Shown here: piece by piece, positions 50,514 to 59,723 of the stretch | Position numbering within the stretch: position 1 is the first letter of the stretch | Layout: every line of letters begins with the position of its first letter | Origin: an uncultured Pseudomonadota bacterium | GTDB taxonomy: Bacteria > Bdellovibrionota_B > Oligoflexia > Oligoflexales > CAIYRB01 | DNA length: 64,000 nt | Assembly (NCBI GenBank): GCA_903928445.1 | Contig: CAIYRB010000010.1 | Span: 1 to 64,000 of the forward strand | Reading direction: 5' to 3' | Translations under genes and position numbers: made by a program | Notes under the pieces: model-generated | Databases searched by the model: none | What the model was told of the DNA's origin: nothing | Seen by the model: the letters and a program-made list of their open reading frames with translations, nothing else

Positions 50514-53128
50514 ACTTTGGCAACCTGATGCTCACCCCGACATGGACGGTCTTGGCTGCTTCTGCACTCGCATTGATCGGGCTGGTGTTATGGTGGTTGC
50601 TGCGCAAGCGGCAACAGCGGGTCTGGTTGCCGACGGTGCGGATCTTGCGCCTAGAGGCTCACCTGCTGCCTCAGCTGGTGTTGCGCCCCCCGCCGCTGCT
50701 GGCGTTTCTTTGCTTTCTCGCCTGCGCTTTGGCTCTGATAGGGTTGACGCTGCGGCCGCGCACGCAGATCTACACGCCGTTTGAGCCGAATCAGACGCAC
50801 CTGCATCTGTTTTGCGACCTCAGTCCATCGGTGTCGGCGCAGCTTGGTCTGGAGGAATATGCGGAACGGATGGCGGTGTTTTATGACACCCTGAAGCAGC
50901 AGGGGCGGGTGAGTCTATCCACGTCGCACAGCCATGAAGTGGTGCAGCCACAGTCGGCCGACGAAGTGCGTCAGCTGATCCTCCAGCGTGGCTTTCATCG
51001 CAGCGGCCTCAACCTAGGTAATGCCATGAAGGAGTTGCTTAAAGAGACCACCGATATCGATCGGCTGTTCATCGTGTCAGACCGCGATCAACACTCTTGG
51101 ACCGGATTTAACTGGCGCTATCTCCTGGAGGAGATGGACGTCCAATGGTATGACCTGAGCAATGAGGGGCGCAGCGGGCGGACCAACATCTTTATCAACG
51201 ACGCGCGCTACCTCTCGACGGCGGAGGCGCAGACCATGGAGTGGGATGTCGAGATCGGCCGCGGCGGCGGCAGCGATGACACCTCCGGCACGATCGAGGC
51301 TGTGTACATGGGACGTAGCCTTGGCTCCTTCGCTTGGCGCTTACCCGAGGGGAAACAGCGGCTGAATGTCCACTTGAGCTGGCCAGTCCAGGCCGTGGCC
51401 GGTGTTTCGGCTCAAGACGCGCAGGGCATTCCTTTGATCTTTCGGCTGCACCCGGGCAGCGGCGACGCCATGGCCCTCGACGACGAGTTTCGCACGCCGC
51501 TCAAGGGACTCAAGCAGGACGTCATCCTCATCGGCGAATCCAGTGGCGAGCGCCTGCTTGAGGATCCTGCCGGGCAGCTCGAGGTCGCACTGGAAATCCA
51601 AGGCTTTCGCGTCAAGCGCTATGATTTTATCAGCGGTGCTGGGCCAAAGACTTTAGAGGCGCCGCTCATCGTCTTACTCGGAGGAGGTGGGTCGGGGGTG
51701 GACCGCTTTTGTCCGCGGTCTTTGGCCACCATGCGCCTAGCGCGCCAAAATGCCGGTCGGTCGTTGGCTGGCGAGCGCTTGCCGAAGATCTGGCTGGCGC
51801 CGCAAGGTGAGGCCGCAGATTACCGCGAACTTTGCCGCTGCTACGCGCGCCTGCTGCTGACGCCCGACGCCGCAGCCACTGAACCTAGCTACTGCGATAG
51901 TATTGAAAGTCGCAGTCAGTGGGTCGGGCTTTTACCATCGCTCGGCGCGAAGCAGGTGGGCGGCAGCCTCGGCGACGTCGCGCACACCCTGGCCTTTCAC
52001 CAGCGCGACCAACGCTCCGGTTTCGAGGTCTTGGCCTTCACCGTGCCGCTGGCGCCGACTCCAGGGAGTGGCATCAACCATGCGCAGATGCCGATCTTGG
52101 TGAAGGAACTGATTGCCTGGCAAGGTCTGACCCATGGGCAGGGCGCGCAAGGCGGTCAGTGGCCGCGTAGTGGGGATATCGTTCAAGCGCTGTGGAACCA
52201 CCAGCCGCCGCTTGACGCCGAGGCTCTGGCCCAGCTGCGCGTGAGCAATGTGCCGCTTGGCGAGAGTTTACTGGCCGAGGTGGACCTGCAAAGTCTGCCG
52301 CCGCGTTGGGCGGCGGAGTTGCGCAGCAGCAGTAAACAGCTGCCGAGTAAAAAGGATCGTGAGGATCCGCTGCCGTGGTTGCGACTTGCTGCCTACCTGT
52401 GCATCGGCGCGGGCTTCTTGGAGGGTATTGTGGCGTTATCCGTGCGTCTTCGCAGCTTCCTCAAGGCTGGTGCCCAAGTCGCCTTGGTGCTGACGCTGCT
52501 GCACGGGGGCAAGGCGGAGGCGCGCATCGAGTTCAATGTACTTGGCTCTGGTTTGGTCGAAGGCGCCAGCTTTAGCACCTTAGCCCGAGAGGTGTCGCGG
52601 CGGACCAGCATCGAGCTTGCCGCTAAACCTGAACTATTTACCAAGCTGTCGCCAGAAGCCTTGGCCGAACCCTGGCTTTGGACCTCTGGAAGCGGCGCGG
52701 TGGCGAATCAGTCGGGCGAGCTAAAGACGGAGGTCGCGACGTGGCTTCGACGCGGCGGCTTTTTGATCATCGAGGCGCCGTGGCAAGCATTGCAGCTGAA
52801 TAAGTTGACCAGGCCGCTAAACGGCAGCTGGCAGCCCTTGCCGCCGGATCACGAGGTGATGCGCAGTTTTTACCTGCTCGATGCCCTGCCCAGCTGCAAC
52901 GGCGAGATCTGGCGTGGCTACTCCTTTGACGGACGCTTGGCGATCTTGGCCGTGCCTTACGGCTTTCTCGACGCGCTGAAGGATCACGGTGCGGCCCCCG
53001 CGTGCAAGGACCCGCCGGACCAGGAGCGAGGGACCCGGGTGTTTATCAATCTGATCATGGTAGCGTTGGCGACCGACTATAAGCGCGATCAAATCCATTT
53101 GCCTGAGATATTGAAGCGGCTGAGGTGA
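50510..53128 (+). CDS. BatA-like membrane protein with C-terminal DUF4159
   Basis: 872 residues. Two N-terminal TM helices (about 12-30 and 60-82) as in BatA/aerotolerance proteins, then a vWA-like domain in which the metal site is altered (LFCDLSPSVSAQ). A middle amidotransferase-like fold contains IVLLGGGGSGVDRF. A third TM pair lies at about 625-665. The last about 190 residues are DUF4159: VATWLRRGGFLIIEAP, HEVMRSFYLLDALP and the final NLIMVALATDYK. The start overlaps the DUF58 stop by ATGA. Confidence 0.75.
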   Translation: MNFGNLMLTPTWTVLAASALALIGLVLWWLLRKRQQRVWLPTVRILRLEAHLLPQLVLRPPPLLAFLCFLACALALIGLTLRPRTQIYTPFEPNQTHLHLFCDLSPSVSAQLGLEEYAERMAVFYDTLKQQGRVSLSTSHSHEVVQPQSADEVRQLILQRGFHRSGLNLGNAMKELLKETTDIDRLFIVSDRDQHSWTGFNWRYLLEEMDVQWYDLSNEGRSGRTNIFINDARYLSTAEAQTMEWDVEIGRGGGSDDTSGTIEAVYMGRSLGSFAWRLPEGKQRLNVHLSWPVQAVAGVSAQDAQGIPLIFRLHPGSGDAMALDDEFRTPLKGLKQDVILIGESSGERLLEDPAGQLEVALEIQGFRVKRYDFISGAGPKTLEAPLIVLLGGGGSGVDRFCPRSLATMRLARQNAGRSLAGERLPKIWLAPQGEAADYRELCRCYARLLLTPDAAATEPSYCDSIESRSQWVGLLPSLGAKQVGGSLGDVAHTLAFHQRDQRSGFEVLAFTVPLAPTPGSGINHAQMPILVKELIAWQGLTHGQGAQGGQWPRSGDIVQALWNHQPPLDAEALAQLRVSNVPLGESLLAEVDLQSLPPRWAAELRSSSKQLPSKKDREDPLPWLRLAAYLCIGAGFLEGIVALSVRLRSFLKAGAQVALVLTLLHGGKAEARIEFNVLGSGLVEGASFSTLAREVSRRTSIELAAKPELFTKLSPEALAEPWLWTSGSGAVANQSGELKTEVATWLRRGGFLIIEAPWQALQLNKLTRPLNGSWQPLPPDHEVMRSFYLLDALPSCNGEIWRGYSFDGRLAILAVPYGFLDALKDHGAAPACKDPPDQERGTRVFINLIMVALATDYKRDQIHLPEILKRLR

Positions 53129-55536
53129 GTGTGCAGGTGAGTTGGTTCCAGGTTCATGAGGTGTTGCCCTGGCTGCTCGTCGCGGCGCTTGGGTCCTTGC
53201 TGCTGTTGTGGCTGGCTTGGCTTGGTACGCTTGGGTTGATCCGAGCGACGCTCGCCACTTGCTGCCGGGCGGCGTGGCTGGCGCCATTATTCCTCTGCTT
53301 TTTTCCCGTCACCGAGACGCAGCAGCTACCGCGTGCTTTGGCACTTAAGCCGGTCCATATCCTGCTCGACGATTCAACCAGCATGCAAGGAGTCGGCGCC
53401 GGTAGCGGCCCGCTGCAGCGCAGTGAAGGGCTGATCAAAGAGATCGACGAGCGCTGCGCGCGTCTTGGCTGTTTGCCTAAGGTCCTTCGTTTGAGCGAGC
53501 AGGATCACGATACCAAAGAGGGTTACACGCCGCTGAGTCATGTCCTTGAGTCTTGGCTCTACCGAACGAGCGGGGAGCCTTGGCTGCTGCTGAGCGACGG
53601 TGGCGACTACATGCCGACGCAGCGCTGGCCCAGTACCTTGCGCGGTAGTGGCGGTCCCAGTAGCGGTGGACTGGCCAGTGCAGGGGGCCATGGTTTGGCC
53701 AAAGGCGAGGCACCGCGCGGTTTGATCATCGGCTTTGGCGGCGATCAGCGGCCGAATATCTCGGTCAAAGAAGCCGATATTGCGCCCTTTGCCTTCGACC
53801 ACAAGCCGCTGTCCTTGAACGTCACCTTGAAACGTTCCGCGGCGCATCAGGACTACGAGCGAGTGCAAGTCCAGGTGCTCGACGGCACGGTGTCTTTGAT
53901 GACGGTGAATGCGGAATTCGCCGCTGGTGCACAGCAGGCCCAAGTCAGCACGATGGTCCCCCCGCTGCCGCGCGGCCAGCACCTGTTGACGGTGCGTGCT
54001 CTGCCGATTCCGGGTGAGACCGCCTTGTGGGATAACACCGTGCATGTCCAAACCGAGGTCCTGCCAAACACCGTCGGGGTGCTGCATCTGCTTGGGGCGC
54101 CGAGTTGGGACGGGCGCTTTCTGCGGCGCTACTTGAAGTCCGAGCCGAAGTACGATCTGATCAGCTTTTTTATTTTGCGCGACCCTTGGGATAGTCAACA
54201 GGTCAATGAGCGTGAGTTGAGCCTCATACCCTTTCCCGTCGAGCGCTTGTTTCGCGATGAGTTGCCAAACTTTCGCGTCGTGGTGTTGCAGAACTTCACC
54301 TTGTTTCAATTTCTGTTGCCAGAATATCAAAATAACCTGGTGAAATTTGTTCAAGACGGCGGCGGCCTGCTGTTTATCGGTGGCCCTCGCGCCTTGACCC
54401 CGGCGGATCTGAGTAGTTCGCCGCTGAAGGCGATTCTACCATTTGAGCTGGCTGGCAAAGATGCTGCGCCGGCGCCAAGTGACCAGATGCCGTTTGACGG
54501 GGATCTGAATCCCTTGATGAACGGTGGAATGCCCTCTCAAGGTGATAACGGCGTTGGTCCAGCTTACGATCCGACGCGCGCCTTTCTAGTCGAGTTGGCC
54601 AAGCCAGATCCAGCCAAGCGAGCCTTAGCCAACGTCTACGAAGACTGGGAGGCGCTGGCTGGTCCGTTGACCGCATGGAAAACGGCAAAGGGTTTACATC
54701 ATATGGAACGCGTCAAGATGAAGGAGGGGAGTACGACGGTGCTGCTCAACGCGCGCAGCGAGGGTGCCGCGATTCCTCTGGCGGTGGCTTCTTATCCCGG
54801 CAAGGGCCGGGCCTTGTGGATCTTTAGCGATGCCTTTAATCGACTGGCTTTGACCGCTAGCGAAGATACCTCGCGCCAGGTTTATAATAAGTTCATGCAA
54901 GGAGCGATGACCTGGTTGATGCGCCAAGACCTGCGCCGTCCCCTGGTTGCCACCGGCTTTAACTTGTTTGGTGGTCGCAAGCAGACGGCGCGTTGGCGGG
55001 TGACCTTGCAAGGCCCGGCGGCAAGGTATTACCAGCCCGCGGCGGAGTGGCCGCTGACGGTGTGCGGGCAACAGATCGCGGCTGGCGACGTCGTCGCGAC
55101 GCAACATAGCGATGACGAGTGGGAACTGCGCGGCACTTTGCCCACGGCATTTGCCGGCGGCGAGCGTTGCACCCTGGAGATCAACGGCAATCATCCGGCC
55201 TTTGGCTCGGTCAAGGCCAGCGTGACCGCGGTCTTCCCCGCTGTTTACAAAGATAGCGACATCGGTGCGGCGCCACAAAAGCTTGAGGATCTAGCGCAGC
55301 TCACCCAGGCGGCCTTGACGATGTGGCCCGATGCGGCGGAGCTTGGCACTGCAGGTATGGAGAGCCTCGATCGGTGGCTGGCAGGGGCGACGGGTCAAGA
55401 TGGGATGCCCTTGCCGAGTCGCTTCAAGACGCTGCGCAATTTCTTTTGGATCCTGGACACGCCGTGGTTCTGGCTGCTGCTGCTGGGGTTACCGTTGGAG
55501 GTTGTGGTCAGGCGCTGGGACCAAATTCAAGGCTGA
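53125..55536 (+). CDS. Membrane protein with vWA-like and glutamine-amidotransferase-like domains
   Basis: 803 residues from GTG 53125, which overlaps the previous stop (GTGA). Two N-terminal TM helices (about 12-35, 40-58) and one near the C-terminus (about 777-793, FWLLLLGLPLEVVV). The vWA-like stretch has ILLDDSTSMQGVG (MIDAS-type DxSxS). A class-I-amidotransferase-like fold without catalytic Cys/His follows (VVVLQNFTLFQF, VQDGGGLLFIGGPRAL). It completes the MoxR operon, which probably builds one membrane complex. Confidence 0.75.
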   Translation: MSVQVSWFQVHEVLPWLLVAALGSLLLLWLAWLGTLGLIRATLATCCRAAWLAPLFLCFFPVTETQQLPRALALKPVHILLDDSTSMQGVGAGSGPLQRSEGLIKEIDERCARLGCLPKVLRLSEQDHDTKEGYTPLSHVLESWLYRTSGEPWLLLSDGGDYMPTQRWPSTLRGSGGPSSGGLASAGGHGLAKGEAPRGLIIGFGGDQRPNISVKEADIAPFAFDHKPLSLNVTLKRSAAHQDYERVQVQVLDGTVSLMTVNAEFAAGAQQAQVSTMVPPLPRGQHLLTVRALPIPGETALWDNTVHVQTEVLPNTVGVLHLLGAPSWDGRFLRRYLKSEPKYDLISFFILRDPWDSQQVNERELSLIPFPVERLFRDELPNFRVVVLQNFTLFQFLLPEYQNNLVKFVQDGGGLLFIGGPRALTPADLSSSPLKAILPFELAGKDAAPAPSDQMPFDGDLNPLMNGGMPSQGDNGVGPAYDPTRAFLVELAKPDPAKRALANVYEDWEALAGPLTAWKTAKGLHHMERVKMKEGSTTVLLNARSEGAAIPLAVASYPGKGRALWIFSDAFNRLALTASEDTSRQVYNKFMQGAMTWLMRQDLRRPLVATGFNLFGGRKQTARWRVTLQGPAARYYQPAAEWPLTVCGQQIAAGDVVATQHSDDEWELRGTLPTAFAGGERCTLEINGNHPAFGSVKASVTAVFPAVYKDSDIGAAPQKLEDLAQLTQAALTMWPDAAELGTAGMESLDRWLAGATGQDGMPLPSRFKTLRNFFWILDTPWFWLLLLGLPLEVVVRRWDQIQG

Positions 55537-55577
55537 GGCGCCTCCCACTGGTGCCAGAGCTCTAGAACCGCATTGGC

Positions 55578-56294
55578 TCAATGCACGTCGACCGAGACCT
55601 TTTGGATCCCGCTACCGCGGCGGATATCGACGTCGATATGATCGGCCCCCTTGAGTCCCTTAAGGGTGTTGATCGCGCCAGCAATGCTGTTCATCTCCAG
55701 GCCGTTGATCGCCGAGACGATATCGCCGTCTTTGAGACCGGACTTCTGGAAGATGCTGCCGTCGTCGATCTGCGACAGTTTGAAGCCGGCGATGGCACCG
55801 TTTTCAAAGTAGGGTTCGGCAGTGGCCTGCATCATCACTTTGGCCAGGTCCTCTTTGACCAGCTTGTCGCGGTAGCTGCCAGTCATGACGACCTTGCCGT
55901 TGGCGCGCTCGAAGCCGTCTTCATGATAGGTTTCGCCGAGGGCAGCGACACTGCTGGTGCTGGTACTCTTAGTCGGCGAGCTGCCACTACCGTCGAATTT
56001 GGCCTGATAGATATGCAGGCGCTTGGCGTCGCGGGTGATGACGTCGATATAGCCGGCATAAACTCCGATCACTTTAAAGCGGTCGACGATGATCATGTCG
56101 CGTTTGACCGCTCTGACTGTGCCCGAGGCTTCCTTGATCAAGGCGACGCCGTCGTCGTTGTTGGCCTGGACGATTTGACCCATGATGGTAAAGCCCTGCT
56201 CGCTGTCCTCAGCTCGCGTCGCCTCACCGGCGCGGACTAACGCCGGCAGTAGCGCTAGCAGGACGAGGCTTAGGATGTGTGCGTGCAGTCTCAT
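55578..56294 (-). CDS. GspC-like periplasmic PDZ protein
   Basis: About 238 residues from ATG 56294, with a signal peptide (MRLHAHILSLVLLALLPAL, cleavage near VRAGE). Residues about 35-100 resemble the GspC HR domain (FTIMGQIVQANNDDGVALIKE, TVRAVKRDMIIVDRF). Residues about 165-238 are a PDZ domain with GAIAGFKLSQIDDGSIFQKSGL and KDGDIVSAINGLEM. In type II secretion GspC couples the inner-membrane platform to the GspD secretin. No other gsp gene is here, so it may act alone or with a distant cluster. Confidence 0.75.
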   Translation of the reverse strand: MRLHAHILSLVLLALLPALVRAGEATRAEDSEQGFTIMGQIVQANNDDGVALIKEASGTVRAVKRDMIIVDRFKVIGVYAGYIDVITRDAKRLHIYQAKFDGSGSSPTKSTSTSSVAALGETYHEDGFERANGKVVMTGSYRDKLVKEDLAKVMMQATAEPYFENGAIAGFKLSQIDDGSIFQKSGLKDGDIVSAINGLEMNSIAGAINTLKGLKGADHIDVDIRRGSGIQKVSVDVH

Positions 56295-56465
56295 CGAACG
56301 ACGGGCCTCGGTCAGCCGGGGGTACGTGGGATCCTCTAAGAGGCTATCGGCAGACCGTGGCGGAGGTTTAGTCCGCAAGCCGAGGCGACTGCTGGCGGCA
56401 GTTTGCCAAGACCAGGAAACTCTGCGATCTTTGACAGGAAATGCAGCGTTTTGGAGCAGCGGTCA

Positions 56466-57176
56466 ATGGCGGTCAAACAGAAGCGGGTTCGCAAGGTATT
56501 AAATAGTAAAATCAGGCAGTTATACGATATCGTGGCGGATATCGACGGACTTCTGACAGATATGGAAACGGATTTTTACCGGGTCTGTATCTTTGGCTCG
56601 GCGCGGATCGCCGCTGATTCGCCGATCTACCATCAGGCGGAACAGCTGGCTGAGGGCCTAGCGCGCATCGGCGTCGACATCGTCACCGGAGGCGGGCCTG
56701 GTCTGATGGAGGCGGCAAATAAAGGCGCCAAAGCTGGCAGTCAAGGCTCGTGGTCGATTGGCTTGCCGATCGATCTACCGTTTGAATCCGATGCCAACTC
56801 GCACTTGGACGTGAAGAGCCAGCACCGGCGCTTCTCCAGCCGGCTCGATGAATTCATGCGCATTACCCACGCCGTCGTGGTTGTGCCTGGAGGCATCGGT
56901 ACGATCTTGGAGCTGTTCTACACCTGGCAACTGATGCAGGTGAACCATATCAAGCCAAGGCCAGTGATCTTGCTGTCGGCCGATGACACCTGGACCACCT
57001 TTCTCAGCTGGCTGCGAGATCATCCTCTGAAGGACGCCTTGATGGCCGAACGGGACTTCAGCATGCTCCAGGTGGTGCACTCGGTCGACCAGGTGGTGCG
57101 GCTTTTAGAGCCTGACATCCAACGCTTTCGTGCCGCCAACAAGCTCGTCGGCAAGGGTCCGGCTGATAACACCTAA
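56466..57176 (+). CDS. LOG family protein (cytokinin riboside 5'-monophosphate phosphoribohydrolase-like)
   Basis: About 236 residues from ATG 56466, preceded by GGAG. Rossmann-like fold with FGSARIAADSP, VTGGGPGLMEAANKGA and the signature VVVPGGIGTILELFYTW (PGGxGTxxE). LOG proteins cleave nucleoside 5'-monophosphates at the N-glycosidic bond; many were once misnamed lysine decarboxylases. The 40-residue N-terminal helical extension is common in proteobacterial members. Confidence 0.85.
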   Translation: MAVKQKRVRKVLNSKIRQLYDIVADIDGLLTDMETDFYRVCIFGSARIAADSPIYHQAEQLAEGLARIGVDIVTGGGPGLMEAANKGAKAGSQGSWSIGLPIDLPFESDANSHLDVKSQHRRFSSRLDEFMRITHAVVVVPGGIGTILELFYTWQLMQVNHIKPRPVILLSADDTWTTFLSWLRDHPLKDALMAERDFSMLQVVHSVDQVVRLLEPDIQRFRAANKLVGKGPADNT

Positions 57177-57296
57177 AGTCCAAGGCCGAAGCTGCCGAGG
57201 CGTCCCTATCACCCAGCTATTTGTTCGCGGGCGCGCTGAGCTTCCCCCTGAAGCTTAGGCCCTGGGTCTTATCTAGCTGACTAGAAAGGGGTATTT

Positions 57297-57707
57297 ATGT
57301 CCAGGCGGTCCACCTTCGAAGTCGACACCTATGTCCGGGCCAAGCGCATCGACCTTAAGCGTGCGGTTCGGATCGAGGCTAAAACCCTAGGCACGCGGAT
57401 CGAGTATCATATGGCGATGGCCAACTTCTCCCGCAGTGGCCTGTACATGACTAGCGTCAGACCGCAGCATATTCCGTATCAGATTAATACCCTGATCGAG
57501 TTGACCGTCGACCCTGCAGGCGAGGTGCTGGAGCATCCGGTGCGTTGTCTTGGCAAGGTCGTCCGCGCCCCGCAGGGGGAGGGGCCACAGTTTGGCGTCC
57601 AGCTCATCATGATGGAGAGCCGCGACGAAGCCGAATGGGCCAAGGCCATCGTCGCCCTAGAGCGCGCCCAGAGCCAGGACCCTGAGTTCTTAATCAGCGC
57701 CGCGTGA
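57297..57707 (+). CDS. PilZ-domain protein
   Basis: A 136-residue single PilZ domain. RAKRIDLKRAVRIEA carries the basic N-terminal element, although the spacing differs from the canonical RxxxR. NFSRSGLYM matches (D/N)xSxxG. It ends with EWAKAIVALE, as in many PilZ effectors. It probably binds c-di-GMP, perhaps weakly. AAAGGGG lies 5 nt before the ATG. With the EAL protein at 44-46 kb it shows c-di-GMP signalling in this organism. Confidence 0.75.
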   Translation: MSRRSTFEVDTYVRAKRIDLKRAVRIEAKTLGTRIEYHMAMANFSRSGLYMTSVRPQHIPYQINTLIELTVDPAGEVLEHPVRCLGKVVRAPQGEGPQFGVQLIMMESRDEAEWAKAIVALERAQSQDPEFLISAA

Positions 57708-57833
57708 GGCTTCGAGGGAGCGGGAAGCCGCGTCCCTCGGGCAAAAATCACCTGATCCCCCCTTGACCGCCCCCCCTGGCTGACTTACTGATAGCTCGTA
57801 CATAAAACTCTTTATGCGAGGCTGATCAGGACT

Positions 57834-59696
57834 ATGGAAGCCGGTCACATTTCCATCCATGCAGAAAATATCCTTCCGATCATCAAACGCTGGCTCTACT
57901 CGGAGAAGGAGATCTTTATCCGCGAGCTGGTGTCTAACGCCGCCGACGCGATTTTAAAATTGCAAAAACTGGCGCTACTGGGCGAGGTCAAACGCGAGGT
58001 CCCCGAGGCTGAGATCACGTTGGCGATCGATAAAGAGAAAGGCCAGGTCATCATCACCGACACTGGTTTGGGGATGACCGCAGACGAGATCAAAAAGTAC
58101 ATCAACCAGGTGGCTTTTTCCGGCCTGCATGACTTTCTTGATAAATACAAAGACAAAGACGACACCCAGCAGGTCATCGGCCATTTTGGTTTAGGCTTTT
58201 ACTCCTCCTTCATGGTCGCCAGCAAGGTCGAGATCGATACCTTGTCGTATCAAGAAGGTGCTGTGGCCGCCCACTGGAGCTGCGATGGCTCGACGGCCTT
58301 TGAACTGACGGAGTCCAAGCGCACTGCCGTTGGTACGTCCATCATTCTGCACATCGCCGATGACTCCAAGGAGATGCTCGAGGAGCATACCCTGAAGGAT
58401 CTGATTCATCGCTACTGCGCCTTTATTCGCTATCCAGTCAAGATGGGCAGCGAAGTCCTCAACGACACCCGGCCGCTGTGGACGCGTTCCCCGACGGAGC
58501 TGAGCGATCAAGACTACCAAGAGTTTTTTCGCAAGCTGTTCCCAGGTACGCCCGATCCCTTGTTTTGGATCCATCTCAACGTCGACTATCCCTTTAACCT
58601 TAAGGGCGTACTCTACTTCCCTAAACTGAAGCATGAACTCGATGCCTCGCAAGGGGAGGTCAAGCTTTACTGCAACCAAGTCTACGTCGCCGACAACACC
58701 AAGGAACTGATTCCGGAATTCCTGACGCTGCTCAAGGGCGTCATCGACTGTCCTGATCTACCGCTCAATGTCTCGCGTAGCTACCTGCAGAGCGATCCAA
58801 CGGTGCGGCGCATCTCGGAGCACATCACCAAAAAGGTCGCCGACAAGCTCACCGGCATGGCCAAGACGGAGCGCGAGACCTATGCCAAGTTTTGGGATGA
58901 CATCCATCCCTTTATCAAATTCGGCATGCTGCGCGATCACAAGTTCTTTGAGCGGATGCAAGACCACCTGTTGTTCAAGACGGCTGGCGGTGAGCATCTG
59001 ACCTTGGAGCAATATAAAGAGAAGATGCTCGGCAAGGTGGAGGACGGCACCGTCATCTACGCCAGCGATCCCACCTCGCAGGTAGCCTATCTGCGTCTTT
59101 TGCAAGACGAGGGTATGGAGGCGGTCATCGCCGATACCATGATCGACCAACACTTCATCCCGTACTTCGAGATGCAGACCGGTCGCAAATGGAAGTTCAA
59201 GCGTATCGACGCTGATATCTCCGCGCAGTTGCTCGATAGCTCGAAGTCGCAGATCGTCGTTGATGCCAACGACTCGGCGACTGCGGCCGAGAAGCTCGAC
59301 AAGATCTTTCGCGACAACCTCGACAAGACCGGCGTCAAGATCCGCGTCGAGAGCTTTAAGTCCGACAAGGTCCCGGCCATGCTGCTGGTCGACGAAAACG
59401 TGCGGCGCATGAAGGACATGGTTCGTGGCAACGGGGCCATGGCGGCGTACACCGCTGGCTTGCCAGATGACTACACGCTGGTCGTCAACCAGACCTCGCC
59501 GGCGATTAAAAACCTGCTGAAATTGTCGCAGACCTTCAACCGCTTGGAGGAGGTCAAGCTGGTCGTCAACCAGATCCACGATCTGGCTTGGTTGCAGCAG
59601 GGTGATTTCTCGGCGCAGATGATGCAGAGCTTTATCGACCGCAGTGCCGCCATCCTGGGTCGGCTTGGCGGTAGCGACACCTTGTTGGCACAGTAA
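57834..59696 (+). CDS. htpG: Chaperone HtpG (Hsp90)
   Basis: A 620-residue Hsp90. N-terminal GHKL ATPase: ELVSNAADAILKLQKLAL (catalytic Glu, Mg-binding Asn), DTGLGMT and GHFGLGFYSSFMVA. Middle domain has GVIDCPDLPLNVSRSYLQ with the catalytic-loop Arg. The length is normal. Upstream, TCCCCCCTTGACC (57757-57769) is close to a heat-shock -35, but I find no convincing CCCCAT-type -10, so heat-shock control is only suggested. Confidence 0.97.
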   Translation: MEAGHISIHAENILPIIKRWLYSEKEIFIRELVSNAADAILKLQKLALLGEVKREVPEAEITLAIDKEKGQVIITDTGLGMTADEIKKYINQVAFSGLHDFLDKYKDKDDTQQVIGHFGLGFYSSFMVASKVEIDTLSYQEGAVAAHWSCDGSTAFELTESKRTAVGTSIILHIADDSKEMLEEHTLKDLIHRYCAFIRYPVKMGSEVLNDTRPLWTRSPTELSDQDYQEFFRKLFPGTPDPLFWIHLNVDYPFNLKGVLYFPKLKHELDASQGEVKLYCNQVYVADNTKELIPEFLTLLKGVIDCPDLPLNVSRSYLQSDPTVRRISEHITKKVADKLTGMAKTERETYAKFWDDIHPFIKFGMLRDHKFFERMQDHLLFKTAGGEHLTLEQYKEKMLGKVEDGTVIYASDPTSQVAYLRLLQDEGMEAVIADTMIDQHFIPYFEMQTGRKWKFKRIDADISAQLLDSSKSQIVVDANDSATAAEKLDKIFRDNLDKTGVKIRVESFKSDKVPAMLLVDENVRRMKDMVRGNGAMAAYTAGLPDDYTLVVNQTSPAIKNLLKLSQTFNRLEEVKLVVNQIHDLAWLQQGDFSAQMMQSFIDRSAAILGRLGGSDTLLAQ

Positions 59697-59723
59697 TTTT
59701 TGTTTAGATGGGTGGAGGTCTCT

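Noticed and set aside
53374-54354. 326-codon minus-strand frame
   Set aside because: His/Gln/Arg-rich antisense of the amidotransferase-like membrane protein; no start signals.
57757-57833. Heat-shock (sigma-32) promoter for htpG
   Set aside because: The -35-like TTGACC context is good, but no CCCCAT-type -10 lies at the right distance, so it is not listed as a feature.
58758-59579. 273-codon minus-strand frame within htpG
   Set aside because: Antisense of highly conserved Hsp90 coding sequence.
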